From NCBI GenBank assembly GCA_047967505.1, contig CM106541.1: a DNA stretch of 64,000 nt. The stretch is one strand, 5' to 3'. Under the pieces are notes generated by a model that was given only the letters and a program-made list of their open reading frames with translations, did not search any database and was not told where the DNA came from. The translations under genes were made by a program, and so were the position numbers. The DNA is from Dipteris shenzhenensis (Eukaryota > Polypodiophyta > Polypodiopsida > Gleicheniales). Below are positions 10,981 through 21,930 of the stretch, one piece after another; within the stretch, counting starts at the first letter, position 1, and the number at the start of each line of letters is the position of its first letter.

Positions 10981-11429
10981 GGAGAGTTAGAGGAGTAAGG
11001 GAGGGAGAGGAGTGAGGGAGGGAGAGGGGTGAGAAGACGTGATGGAGAGGGAAACACTAGTAGAGAGAGAAGAGAGATGAGAAGACTTTAGGGAGAGGGG
11101 AAGCTAAGTGACTAAAGAGAGAGGAGAGATGAGAAGACTTGAGGGAGAGAGGAAGGTACGCGACTAGAGGAACGTTGGGAAGGTATGCGACTAGAGAGAG
11201 AGAGAGATATGTGACTAGAGAGGGAGCTCCATCCATAGAGAGGGAGCTCCGTTGGAGAGAGAGAGAGCCCACTACATAGAGAAGAGGAGAGGAGTAGAGG
11301 GAGAGAGGTCGAATTCTTACAACTAAGAGTAGAATGATCATGAGCAAGAGCGACAAATAAGATTTGACTTACAAGAAGAATGAAGAGGGACGTATGAGAA
11401 GAAAGTATCAAGAAGAATGTTGAACACAA
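10981..11429. repeat. Degenerate purine-rich transition zone
   Basis: GA-rich sequence without the GC core. Short repeats of GGGAGAGGAGTGAG (10990-11030) and GAGATGAGAAGACTT (about 11070 and 11128) occur, and GGGAGCTCC units near 11221 and 11243. No gene. Confidence 0.6.
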
Positions 11430-11784
11430 ATTTGAATTAAAATTTATCTAGAAAAATGATTTCAAATTTCCCTCTCTTTTTTAAAAATTCAAATTTATTC
11501 GTGAGTGGGAGGAGTGGGCTAGTTTTTCTTGTATATACTCCTTTCCATTCATTCATTCTCATTCTCTCCTCATTTCATTGAAGCAACCAAGAGCGGAAGA
11601 GAAAGGATAAGCGGAGCCTTACTTTTTTCACTTTTTCTAGGTACTTGCGATTCTTTTTCTTTACTCGCAATTCTACAATTCGTCTTGTAATTCTTTTTCT
11701 TTACTTATATTCTTTTTCAATTAGTTTCTTATTAAAGTTTTTGAGTTCTATTTCAATTAATTTCTTATTGAAATTTGTGTTCTA
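11430..11784. other. AT/CT-rich spacer between the two polypurine arrays
   Basis: Unique-looking sequence with CTTGTATATACTCC near 11530 and a run of CATTCATTCTCATTCTC. It could be an LTR promoter region but lacks a second copy to prove it. The segment 11700-11790 (CTTTTTCAATTAGTTTCTTATT, then GAGTTCTATTTCAATTA) recurs at about 12090-12175, inside the second array. Confidence 0.5.
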
Positions 11785-11897
11785 AATTTGAAAAGAGAGA
11801 TAGAGAGAAAGAGAGAGCTAGAGAGAGAGAGACAGAGAGAGAGTGACAAAGAGAGAGAGCAGGAGATTAAGAGAGAAAAGAAAGGAGGGAGAGAAAG

Positions 11898-11943
<46 letters not shown>

Positions 11944-13195
11944 GGAAGAGAGGGAGAGAGATTAAGAGAGAGAAGAGGGGCGGAGGGAGAGAGAGAGAGA
12001 ATGAAAACTCAAAGAGTAAAAGAGAGAGAATGAAAACTCTTGGCAGCCGTGGCAGCTAGAGGAGGGGTTTTTTTTAGTAGGCATTACAATTCTTTTTAAA
12101 TTAGTTTCTTAATTGAGTTTTTGAGTTCTATTTCAATTAGTTTCTTATTCAAATTTGAGTTTGTAAATTTGAGAAGTGAGAGAGAATAGGGAGGCAGAGA
12201 AAGAGAGAGGAGAGAGGGAAAGAAAAAAATTAAGAGAGAGAAGAGGGGCTCTTGGCGGCCGTGGCCGCCAAAGGGAGAGAGAGAATCAGAAATGAGAGAG
12301 AGAATGAGAAATGAGAGAGGAGTAGGGAGGGAGAGAAAGAGAGAGAGGAGAGAGGGGGAGAGATAGAGAGAGATTCAGAGAGAGAAGAGGGGCTCCTTAA
12401 ATGAGAGAGAAGAGTAGGGAGGGAAAGAAAGAGAGAGAGGAGAGAGGGAGAGAGAGATTAAGAGAGAGAAGAGGGTCTCTTGGCAGCCATGGCTGCTAGA
12501 GAGAGGGAGAGAGTAGGGAGGGAGAGGGAGAGAGAGAGAGAGAGAGAAATGAGAGAGAAGAGAGGAGGGAGACTGAGGGAGAGAGAAAGGGAGAGAGAGA
12601 GAGAAAGAGAGAGAGGGAGAGAGAGGGAGAGAGAGAGAAAGAGAGAGAGGGAGAGAGAGGGACAGAGAGAGAAGTTTAAGAGAATGAAACTTCTGGCGGA
12701 GAGGAGAGAGGGAAAGAGAGAAATTAAGAGAAAGAAGAGGGGCTCTTGGTGGCCGTGGCCGCCAAAGGGAGAGAGAGAATGAGAAATGAGAGTAAAGAGT
12801 AGGGAGGGAGAGAAAGAGAGAGGGAGAGAGACAAGAGATTCAGAGAGAGAAGAGGGGCTCCTTAAATGAGAGAGAAGAGTAGGGAAGGAAAGAAAGAGAG
12901 AGCGGAGAGAGGGAGAGAGAGATTAAGAGAGAGAAGAGGGTGTCCTGGTGGCCGTGGCTACTAGAGGGAGGGAGAGGGTAGGGAGGGAGAGGGAGAGAGA
13001 GAGAGAGAAGAGAGGAGAGAGACTTAGGGAGAGAGAAAGAGAGAGAGGGAGAGAGAGGGAGAGAGAGAGAAAGAGAGAGAGGGAGAGAGAGGGAATGAAA
13101 CTTCTGGTGACAGTGGCTCCTTAAATGAGAGAGAAGAGTAGGGAGGGAAAGAAACTTCTGGTGACAGTGGCTGCTAGAGGGAGGGAGAGAGTAGG

Positions 13196-13236
<41 letters not shown>

Positions 13237-13990
13237 GAGAGAGAAGAGAGGAGGGAGACTTAGGGAGAGAGAGAGGGAGAGAGAGAATGAAACTTCTAGT
13301 GGCCGTGGCCACCAAGTGAGGGAGGTAGAGAGAGAGAGAGAGAATGAGACTTCTTGCGGCTGAGAGAGAATGAGAAATGAGAGAGAAGAGGGGAGGGAAA
13401 GAAAGAGAGATTAAGAGTGAGAAGAGGGACAAAGGAGAGAGAGAAAAGGAGAGAGGGAGAGAGGGAGGGAGGAAGGCAGGGAGAGATTAAGAGAGAGAAT
13501 TCAGAGAGAGAGAGAGAGAGACATAGAGAGGGAAAGAATGACAAATCCTAGCGGCCAAGAGGATAGAGGGAGGGAGGTAGAGAGAGAGAGAGAGAGAGAG
13601 AGAGATGAAGAGAGAGAATGATAAATCTTAGGTAGAGAGAGAAGAGGAGAGAGAGAGAGAATTACAAATCCTAGAGAGAGATCAAGAGAGAGAATAATAA
13701 ATCTCTAGAGAGAGAGGTGGAGAGAGAGAGAGAGAAATAATTACAAATCCTAGGGAGAGAGAGAGAGATGAAGAGAGAGAATGATAAATCCTAGCGGCCA
13801 TGGGAGGGAGAGAAAGAGAGACTTGAGATAAACTAAGAGAGAGAATGAGTGGGATGAGGACAGAGAGGGAAAGACATAAGAGTTGTAAGAGAGAGAGAGA
13901 GAGATTAAGAGAGAGAATGAGGTGTCTTGACTATGGCTACACAGAGAATTAGGAGGAGAGAGAGAGAGAGAGAAAGTTCAAAGGAAAGAG
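11785..13990. repeat. Polypurine minisatellite array II with GC core
   Basis: GAGAGA-type purine sequence continues for 2.2 kb. About nine copies of a related core of the form CTTGGCGGCCGTGGCCGCCA appear near 12038, 12247, 12478, 12745, 12945, 13160, 13293, 13549 and 13790. Longer blocks (AAGAGGGGCTCTTGGCGGCC, GAATGAGAAATGAGAGAG, GGGGCTCCTTAAATGAGAG) are also reiterated. The array fades into AT-rich DNA near 13990. The flanking bases differ from array I (TCTT for TCCT, AAAGG for AGGGTGAG), so the two arrays amplified separately. Confidence 0.88.
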
Positions 13991-14460
13991 AGAGTTTTAT
14001 ATATTTACATGTTTTATATTCTGCTTTTAAAAAATTATAAACGAGTGAATTTATGGTTTGTTTTGAAGGTGAGATAATATTTTTATATATATTCATCTTT
14101 TAAATTAAAAAATGTTAACTTTTCTTTAGATACTTGTTCTTCATTTCTCTCACATGCAGGTTTAGCCTCTACATCAAAACCCCTTCTTTTGCATATTTAA
14201 GCCTCTTAAACCCCAGCACATTAAAATGAACACAGAAAAAGAAATTATTTATTGCTTTTCTTCGCTTCGACGGTTGGTTTAGCATAGTTTAGCATAGATT
14301 AGATTGCCTTAGAGGAGAGACAATTCTCCAAGTTGCCAATCGAAGCCATGCTCAAATTTTTCTAACTAGTTCCTAATCGTTGTCAGTCCCTTCGCTCACA
14401 TGCAGTTTCACACTCATAACATGCTATTAAATAAGAACTTTTACCATTTACCAAGAAGTT
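13991..14460. other. AT-rich stretch, no gene
   Basis: Nothing beyond short repeats such as TTTAGCATAG (14278-14296) is recognisable. Confidence 0.45.
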
Positions 14461-15012
14461 TATCAGTGGGCAGATTGCATGAGCAGATAGCAGATATCAG
14501 TGGACAAATTACATATATCAGTGGACAGATTACATGTCATGGGGCATATTGGAGCTTGATGATTATAGTAGTCATTTTATTTCATTGTAAATCTTTATTG
14601 GTTATTTTTATTGCATTTGTACAAATATTTAAGCTCATTTATTGTCATAAAAAACCTTGTAAAGCCTTTTAGGCTATTTTTTACATTTATTGCCATATGA
14701 AGCGCCTTGTAATAAACCCGACCATCCCGACCTTTCACTATTTAACGAGTATCAGTGGGCTGCATAAGTGGATATCAGTGGAACAGTTTTTAGTGGGTAG
14801 ATTGCATCAGTTGGGTATCAATGCACAAATATCAATGGATGGACAGATTACATGTCATCACGAAGATTGAAGCTTTATCACTAGAGGGCATTTTATTTCA
14901 TTGTAAAGCTTTATTGGCTAATTTTCTTACATTTGTACAAATATTTAAGCCTTGTAAAGCCTTCTAGGCTATTTCCCACATTTATTGCTATAAAATACTT
15001 TGTAAATCCCTG
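14461..15012. repeat. Tandem duplication, ~300 bp unit, upstream of the peptidase-like gene
   Basis: The block TATCAGTGGGCAGATTGCAT, CATTTTATTTCATTGTAAA, GCATTTGTACAAATATTTAAG, CCTTGTAAAGCCTT occurs from about 14461 and again from about 14753. Shorter repeats of ATATCAGTGGACA lie inside the first half of each unit. Confidence 0.8.
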
Positions 15013-15071
15013 ATGAAGGTCGATCCACTGCAGTTATGCTAGAAGCTCTTGCTAGCAAACCATGACATGAA

Positions 15072-17502
15072 ATGCAAAAGGCTAGTACCGCAAGAGCCAC
15101 GGTTCCAAGTAGTAAAAAAAGGCATCGTCCCACTGTAGAGAAAGATCATGTGGATGAAAAATGGTTAAAAGAAGAGAAAGATGAAGAAGACTTAGAACCC
15201 GAGGCTAAAGATGATCAAGATGAACTCACATCAATCAAAAATCTCAATCTGTGTCTTAATGAAGCAGTAACAGATGATGATGTGGGATATATCTGGGGTC
15301 AAAGGACGTGGTTTGTGAATGCCAAAGATGTGGAAGCTGCAGCTGTCTTTACTAATAGCTAAAACCTTGATATATCCTATGCACTGCAAATATACGAGGC
15401 TTTGAGAGATGGAGAGAAACCTGTGGTAAGCAATGTGGTCCTGCGTCCAATAATGTTTTGTCCAATCAAAAATAGCTTTTTGGATCAAATAACATTTATA
15501 GGGCCTACACATTTCGAGGAAACCTTCAGTCGATTCTTTAAAGACACTCTTAAAAATATTCCACATGAACAAGGCCAAGAGACACAAGGTGAGAATATGT
15601 TAAAGGAAGCAAAGAAGGAATTCCTCCTTCATTGCAGATTCCAGCCCATTGATGGTCAACATTGGGCTTATGCTTGTAATTAGATCGCCAAAGAAGCAAA
15701 GGAGGTCAAAAGACTCACTTCAGAACAATTTGCAAAGATAACTTCATTCCATTATTATCCTGCAAAAATCTATATATTCAAGCATGAGATCAAATATTTG
15801 ATTGAGTCCGAAAGACTTAATCATTATGTCCATGGAAAGCATAAGATATCCTCAACATCAGAGGTCTTACAGAAGGCAAGGGTTGTATGGACAACATTTG
15901 GTTCTCCAAATCCTGATTTGAAGCAAAAGGTCACAAAAGCAGACGCTGACACACTCACAAAATTCTATACTTCTTTGAGTACAGGTGTGCCTAGGGGAAC
16001 TCAAGAGCGAGAAGAAAATATGACAAGCCTCAAGGTGGTGAGAGACAGATATGCCGACTACACTTCTATCATATTTCATCCTATTGAAGTGTTCAATGAG
16101 ATGCTTGAAGCGTGCATTGCTTGTGAGCGTGGAGAGTTGACCTATGAAGCTCCTTTGTTTGTCTTCGGAAAGTCAAAGGTAATGGATAAGAAGGAGTTGA
16201 TGGCAAGGATGTGGAGGCCTATAAAGTACTTACTTGACAAGTATGCATCCATGGCAGCACAAAAACTTTTAAAGAAAGAATGGTTTTTTGGAAAGAAAGA
16301 AAAAGACCACTGCATGCAAGAATGCATCAATGTACAGGGTAGGCGTGATGCAGTGCATAGTGCCATTAAGTATTTGCTGTCAGAGAAACAAATCCCACTT
16401 AGTCATTGTAACATTGACTATAATGTGGTCAAGCATATAGCTTCTTTGTCAATACCCAAGGTTAAGCTGCACAAACAGCTGGATTAAAAAGGATGAAGAT
16501 GGGTCAGAAATAGTAACCTCTTACATGAGAAAAGAAATCCCACAACAGGTGGTTGCATATGTGGAAAGATTAATCAGCGAGATAAGGATGCCGACAGATA
16601 TGCACCAAAGCTTTCAATTCAATGTAGAGGTTACGTCAGAGTCTGGAAAGCTTGTGAACTTCAGGGGAGTTTCAGAAGATGACTTCATCAAGAATGAGTC
16701 AGCATGGGACAAGCCACAACTATTCTTCATCAATGAAGTTTCTAGTGATGATATCCATAACTTCATTGATAGAATAGTATATACCACCATTAGCAAAGTG
16801 GCAATTTGCAACATTGTCATTTTTGTTGATAAAAAAGACAAAGAAGCCATGCAGGTTACTCTAGAGTGAGCATATTCATCAGATTTGAAGATCTATAGTG
16901 GTGTTTATGTAGCAAAGAGAGGCAAGAGAGAATGTGACATAGTGATTCAATCTCTTGAATCATTCTTCCTGTGTATGCGGAGTCCCAACCCTGATCACTC
17001 CTTACAAAAGGACATAAGAGGGAATTCAAATAATTTGAGATTGATGCTAGAAGAGCAAGATATTCCCAGGTCCATACATTATCAAAAAAACAACTATGGA
17101 AGTCCTACAAAAAGTGGGAGTCTCTTGCTTACCATGGTGGAGAATTTGCTACCGGCAGTTTGGGAGGTCACCTTGTGTAGGATGGGATATTTATTTGAGG
17201 ATCTCCTCAAAAAAGGCAACTCCACAAATATTATTGAAAACAAGCATTTCATGGCCTATTTTCAGCTTCAAGCAGATCTAACCACAGGCTATGAAAAAGA
17301 GGTAGAGCACAAGGAGACCAATGACATGGATGATGACCTTGAAGATCATAATGTCCCAGTTGATGATGATGAAAAGATGGACTTACATGACCTGTTTAGA
17401 GAGAGGTTGGTGGATGAAGAGAAAGATGATGATGCCTTCTTTGATAATTATGGCTCGCATGGTTATGTAAAAAGGCCACTACGACAATACTTAGCGGTAT
17501 GA
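15072..17502 (+). pseudogene. GQH-domain (possibly ParB-like) N-terminal part of the Ulp1-like gene
   Basis: One frame runs from ATG 15072 to 16487 (about 470 codons), broken only by TAA at 15360 and TAG at 15681. A +1 shift near 16465 leads to a second frame (16525-17502) broken by TGA at 16867. The N-terminus is Lys/Glu/Asp-rich. Around residue 197 is RFQPIDGQHWAYACN. About 60 residues on come LIESERLNHYV and LQKARVVWTTFGSPNP. This spacing recalls a GQH motif followed by N..N and an AR.VW...G.P block in transposon-associated ParB-like proteins. That comparison is from memory and weak. The end is acidic (DMDDDLEDHNVPVDDDEK). A TTTACAG acceptor near 17589 links to the first peptidase module. 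No function is assigned beyond possible DNA processing. Confidence 0.5.
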
Positions 17503-17589
17503 ACTCTCTATTTCTCAACTAAATACAATTTTTTACATAAGATTTAAATTTAAAGATAATGAATCTAATCTCTCATATTTGTTTACAGG

Positions 17590-18807
17590 CAATAGAGGGA
17601 GAAGAAATGGATGAAGTCAATATGGAGGCACTCCCTTCTACTTTAGCAATGTAGCCACCTCTAAATTTGATTGAAGAATCCCATGAGCACAAGAGCTTTA
17701 AAGACACCATGGAAAAGCAGAATGACCGCAAACATAGAATACAAGCTATGACAGAGACCCATTCTGCAAATTTAGCTACATTGGATAAAATGGAAAGCTC
17801 ATTTGAAGTTAGGATCGTTTTGAAACGAGAACCTCAGTATTTGAGCTTTGGTAGAGAGGAGGTTTCAATCCTCTCCAATCCTTTAAAAGAGGTTAATGAC
17901 AATGTTATCCTGGCCATTCTCAGGTAACGTTTGTTTATTTGTTGCTACTTCAATGATCTAACATTTGTTTATTTGTTTACAGTGTAGTTATATCTCAGTT
18001 TCCTAGTACAGAATGCAAATCAATTCTATGAGCTAACGTTTGTTTATTTCTTGGTGCAGTTTGTTTATTTCTTGGTGTAGTATAGTTATTTCTCAGCTTC
18101 CTAGTGTAGTGCAGAATCGTGTCTACATGCTCAATAATCTCCTTTCTTCTATTCTTAGCTCTCCTCAAAAGACTATAGAAGATGTTTGTACCTGGTTAAG
18201 CCCTTTGAATTTAGATGGGGTGTGAGTCATCTTTATGCCTTATCATGAGGAGTAAGTATCAACTCCAACCTTATTTTTACTATTTCTTTGGCAAGTTTGT
18301 GTAAAACAATAATCATTTTTAATCTGGTCGTGTAGCTCACATTGGAGTCTGATTGCTTGGGACCTTGAAGTCAACCGTTTGTGGTTTGTGAATTCAATGG
18401 AAGGCTATCATGCCAACTCCCCAAGGTAATTATTATTCTCTTAATATTTTTGCTACTTTCTTATTTTGTATCTAATGATCATGACATATTAATATATTTA
18501 ATATGTCATGATGGATAGTGCTGCATATCGGCTAGTATCTGCTGTCAGAACAACCACGGAGCAACAAGACCAAGTAGAATTCAAATGACATCTACTAGTG
18601 GAGGAAAAAGATGGGCAGAGCTATGGGTGGAGAGTTGCCTACAACTGCATGTTGTTTCTTAGAGAGATTTTTGATTTGGAGTTATCAATCAAAATGGAAT
18701 CATATACAGAAGCTGATCTACTAGTGTTTCAGGCTAAGAGTATTCAGCGTCTAATTGCTACCATTGGGAAACAACCTGAAAATATGACTACATTGCAGCA
18801 TGTATAA
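17590..18807 (+). pseudogene. Ulp1/C48-like peptidase module 1 (catalytic Cys lost)
   Basis: Four exon-like blocks have GT-AG borders. Exon A (17590-17923) ends EVNDNVILAILR before GTAACG. Exon B (18081-18251) has RVYMLNNLLSSIL, KTIEDVCTWL and VIFMPYHEE. Exon C (18336-18425) has HWSLIAWDLEVNRLWFVNSM. Exon D (18519-18807) has EEKDGQSYGWRVAYNCMLF. The pattern (IFxPxH, then HWSL..WDL, then a Q/E..DG..CG box) fits the Ulp1/adenain fold, which cleaves SUMO-like isopeptides or polyproteins. Here the Cys position is Tyr, and Asn replaces the usual Asp (FVNS), so it should be inactive. There is an in-frame TGA at 18223 and a TAG at about 17652. Confidence 0.6.
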
Positions 18808-19260
18808 AACCTTATCTTTATACTTGTATGCTTGTTCAAGCCTTTAATTGGGATGTGTAAATATCATAACTTTTTAATATTTTCCTCCAAGAGGAGAAGA
18901 GACTGAGTCTAATGAAAGCATGCTATCTTTATACTTCTATGAACCTTTATTTTTATTTGGAATGTGTAAATCTCATAACTTTTTAAATTTTTCCTCCAAG
19001 AGGAGGAGAGACTCACTCTTATGAAAGCATGTATGAAACCTTACTTTTTAAATTTTTGCTCCAAGAGGAGGAGAGACTCACTCTAATGAAAGCATGTATG
19101 AAACCTTATCTGTATACTTCTATGCAATCTAATGAGAAAACCATTATTAATGTTGGTGAACAACCTAAAAATATGACTACATTGCAGCATGTATGAAATC
19201 TTATCTTTATATTTCTATGCTTGTTTAAGCCTTTATTTGGGATGTGTACATCTTATAACT
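18808..19260. repeat. Short direct repeats between modules 1 and 2
   Basis: Units containing CATGTATGAAACCTTATCTTT, GGGATGTGTAAAT, CTTTTTAA and CTCCAAGAGGAGGAGAGACT recur three to four times. They look like re-duplicated pieces of the end of exon D and the following intron. Confidence 0.7.
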
Positions 19261-19269
19261 TTTTTATAT

Positions 19270-20290
19270 TTTTATAGCAGAAGGAGGATGTAGAAGACAT
19301 AGCAAGTGAAGAAGAATATGATGTAGACTACTCTCTCAATAAGATGAGTCATGAAAATATGACTCTATTGTAGCAGATTGGAAGTTCATTCACCGCTATG
19401 TTGTTAATTCGACAACAACCTCATTTTTTTGAATTTGGTGAAGAAGAGATTTTAATCCTCTTGAATCCTAAAAAAGAGGCTAATGTCAAAGTCATTACAA
19501 CCATCCTCAGGTTTGATGCATCCTTTTCCTTGTCTTTATACTTTGCTTATTTTGATTAAACCCAAGAAGCTAATACTTTTTTTTAAAATATAGTATGTTA
19601 TAGCAGATTTTCCTCAAAATATACAAAGAGTTTCATATATGCTCGATCCTCTTATTTTGGAAGTGCTTAGAAACAAAAAAGAAACCATAGAGGATGTTTG
19701 CAAGTGGTTGAAGCACATTCCTATGAATGAGGCATGAGTTATCTTTATAGCATATTATGAGAAGTAAGCATCAAACCCTAGTTGTTTTTTCTATTGCGTT
19801 GGTAGAATTGTCTCAAACACAGTAACTATTCTTTATTGATAATGCAGCTCACATTGGAGTTTGCTGGTCGTGGACATCTTTGCTAAGAAGTGCTTCTTTG
19901 CCAACTCAATGACATCCGTCCATGGCACTGTGTTAGAGTAAGTATAGACTACACTTCTTGTCACTTCTTGACATGTAGATTGATATGCAATGCACATATT
20001 CACTGTTGTTATGTGTTTTGATGTGCAGATCGGCTCGAAAGTTGGTAGGTGCTATCGACACAGTAATGCGGCAATGTGACTTGGCACAACAAATAGAGTA
20101 TATAACATGTCAGGTATCACATCAAGAGGATAGCCACATCTATAAAAGTGGATGGAGGGTGGGCTACAATTGTTTTTTGGTACTTGGTCAAATTTTTGAG
20201 ATACAAAATGACACCACATTGTCAACATATATGGACTTGCATCTCTATGCATTTATAACATGTACCATTCGAGCAATCATTAAGGGCAAC
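19270..20290 (+). pseudogene. Ulp1/C48-like peptidase module 2 (degenerate)
   Basis: The layout is the same as modules 1 and 3. Exon A (about 19270-19510) has FFEFGEEEILILL. Exon B (about 19596-19762) has VSYMLDPLILEVLRN, ETIEDVCKWLK and VIFIAYYEK. Exon C (19848-19937) has HWSLLVVDIFAKKCFFANSM. Exon D begins at 20029 (SARKLVGAIDTVM) with the box QEDSHIYKSGWRVGYNC. The Cys is replaced and the box carries an insertion, so this copy is also predicted to be dead. The TGA at 19735 is at the same place as in the other modules. The last exon runs open into module 3's first exon (frame to 20572). Confidence 0.55.
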
Positions 20291-21426
20291 ATTATGGACC
20301 CTCCCACAAGTCAAATAGATAATGGCTCAGAGGAGTGCGAAATGAATGCCGTCAAAGAGTCAAAGGGGATAAAAGACCTCAATGCTACAAACATGGCTTC
20401 ATTGGAAGACTTGGGAAGCTCTTTTAATGTTAGGGTTATGATTCAACATAGACCTCAGTATCTTGAATTTGGTGGAGAGGAGATTTCAATCCTCTCTAGA
20501 GCTTCAAATGAGGTCAATAACAACGTTATGCTGGCCATTCTCAAGTTTGATACAAAATTTTTCTCTGCTTGATAATTCAATATTTTGACTAAATCTAATA
20601 AGCTAATATTCATTTATTTGTTGGTGCAGTATAATCTCATGATTTTGTAGAGCCATACAAAACCGTGTGTACATGTTGGATTCTCTCCTTTCTCCTATAC
20701 TTAGCGATAGCAAAAAGACGATAGCCGATGTTTGTAAATGGTTACAACCTTTACATTTACATGTTGTGTGAGTCCTATTTATGGCATATCACGAGATGTA
20801 AGTATCATGGCAACCTTTATTTTCATCTTATATTGGCAACATTGTGTTAAATAATAATAATTCTTAATTATTTGTGTAGGGAACATTGGAGTCTGGTGGT
20901 TTGGGACCTTGAAGACAACTATTGTTGGTTTGTCAACTCGATTGCAAGCTTTCATGGCTCAGTGCAAACGTAAGTATTCTATTAATCTGTTGTTACTTCT
21001 ATATTATGTACCTTATGTAATAGACACACTAAGTTTTTTTAATATGTCATGATGAGCAGGTCAGTTGAGAAGTTGGTATCTCCTATTAGAGAAACAGCAC
21101 AGTACAAAGACTCGCTAGACTTCCAAAAGCATTTAGTAGTAGAGCAGGAAGATGGGCATAGTTGTGGGTGGAGAGTTGCCTATAACTGCATGTTGATTTT
21201 CAAAGAAAATTTCTCACTTAAGCTACAGGTCTCATCGGAAGACTCTTTGGAGCTCAAATATTCAGAGGAGGATATACAATTGTTTAGGGCTAAAATCATT
21301 CAAGACATAATTGCTGCCATTAGAATACAACGTGCAATTGAAGCAATATCAAAGCTTGCATTTAAGGAAGAGGAGACTGAGTCTACTATGAAAGCACTGC
21401 ACACTACAGAAGAAGTAGAGACTTAG
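20291..21426 (+). pseudogene. Ulp1/C48-like peptidase module 3 (His, Gln and Cys retained)
   Basis: Exon A (to about 20547) has FNVRVMIQHRPQYLEFGGEE. Exon B starts after GGTGCAG at 20629 and has YMLDSLLSPILSD, TIADVCKWLQ and VLFMAYHEM, with a TGA at 20769. Exon C (20880-20969) has EHWSLVVWDLEDNYCWFVNS. Exon D (21060-21426) has VEQEDGHSCGWRVAYNCM. His in HWSL, Gln six residues before Cys, and the Cys-Gly pair match the Ulp1 active-site layout; the third member is Asn (FVNS). Of the three modules this is the only one that could once have been active. The shared intron borders show duplication of whole genomic modules. Confidence 0.6.
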
Positions 21427-21656
21427 TGTATACCTACAACACCATAGCCTCCACTGGAAGCATCAGAAGAGTTGCCACAGCCTCCGCTTGCATTTAAGGA
21501 AGAGGATACTGAGTCTACTCCAAAAGCACTACATACTACAGAAGAAGTAGAGATTGAGTGTACATCTAGAGCACCACAGCCTCCATTAGAAGCATCAGAA
21601 GAGTTGCCACAGTCTCCACTAGAAGCATCAGAAGAGTTGTGATGCATGTATGATGT
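21340..21656 (+). repeat. Repeated acidic tail of the peptidase-like gene
   Basis: Two ~132-bp units encode LAFKEEETEST, KALHTTEEVETQC and PPLEASEELPQ. The first unit has TAG at 21423 (EVET*C) and at about 21456 (P*PP), where the second unit or the related hAT tail shows a sense codon (CAG or CAA). A final extra EASEEL repeat ends at TGA near 21641. Confidence 0.7.
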
Positions 21657-21930
21657 TGTGTTTGTATATATGCATGAGGAGGATATTCTCATGATGTTGT
21701 TTATTCCATGAATATTATGGTTGACATTTATTTGTTGCAATGTATGAATCATGATCTAGTATTTGTTGATTATACACCAATTTGTGACGTATTACTTAAG
21801 TGGCATTTAGTCATGATATTTATATATTTATTTCATGCACACAATTTTATGATATGAATGTGTGATGATGTGATTATTTGGAAATATAACCTTGTGTGAT
21901 GAGAATTTTGATATGAATATGTGATGATGT
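21657..21930. other. AT-rich, no gene
   Basis: Short repeats of GATATGAATATGTGATGATGT are present (about 21852 and 21911). No coding signature. Confidence 0.5.
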
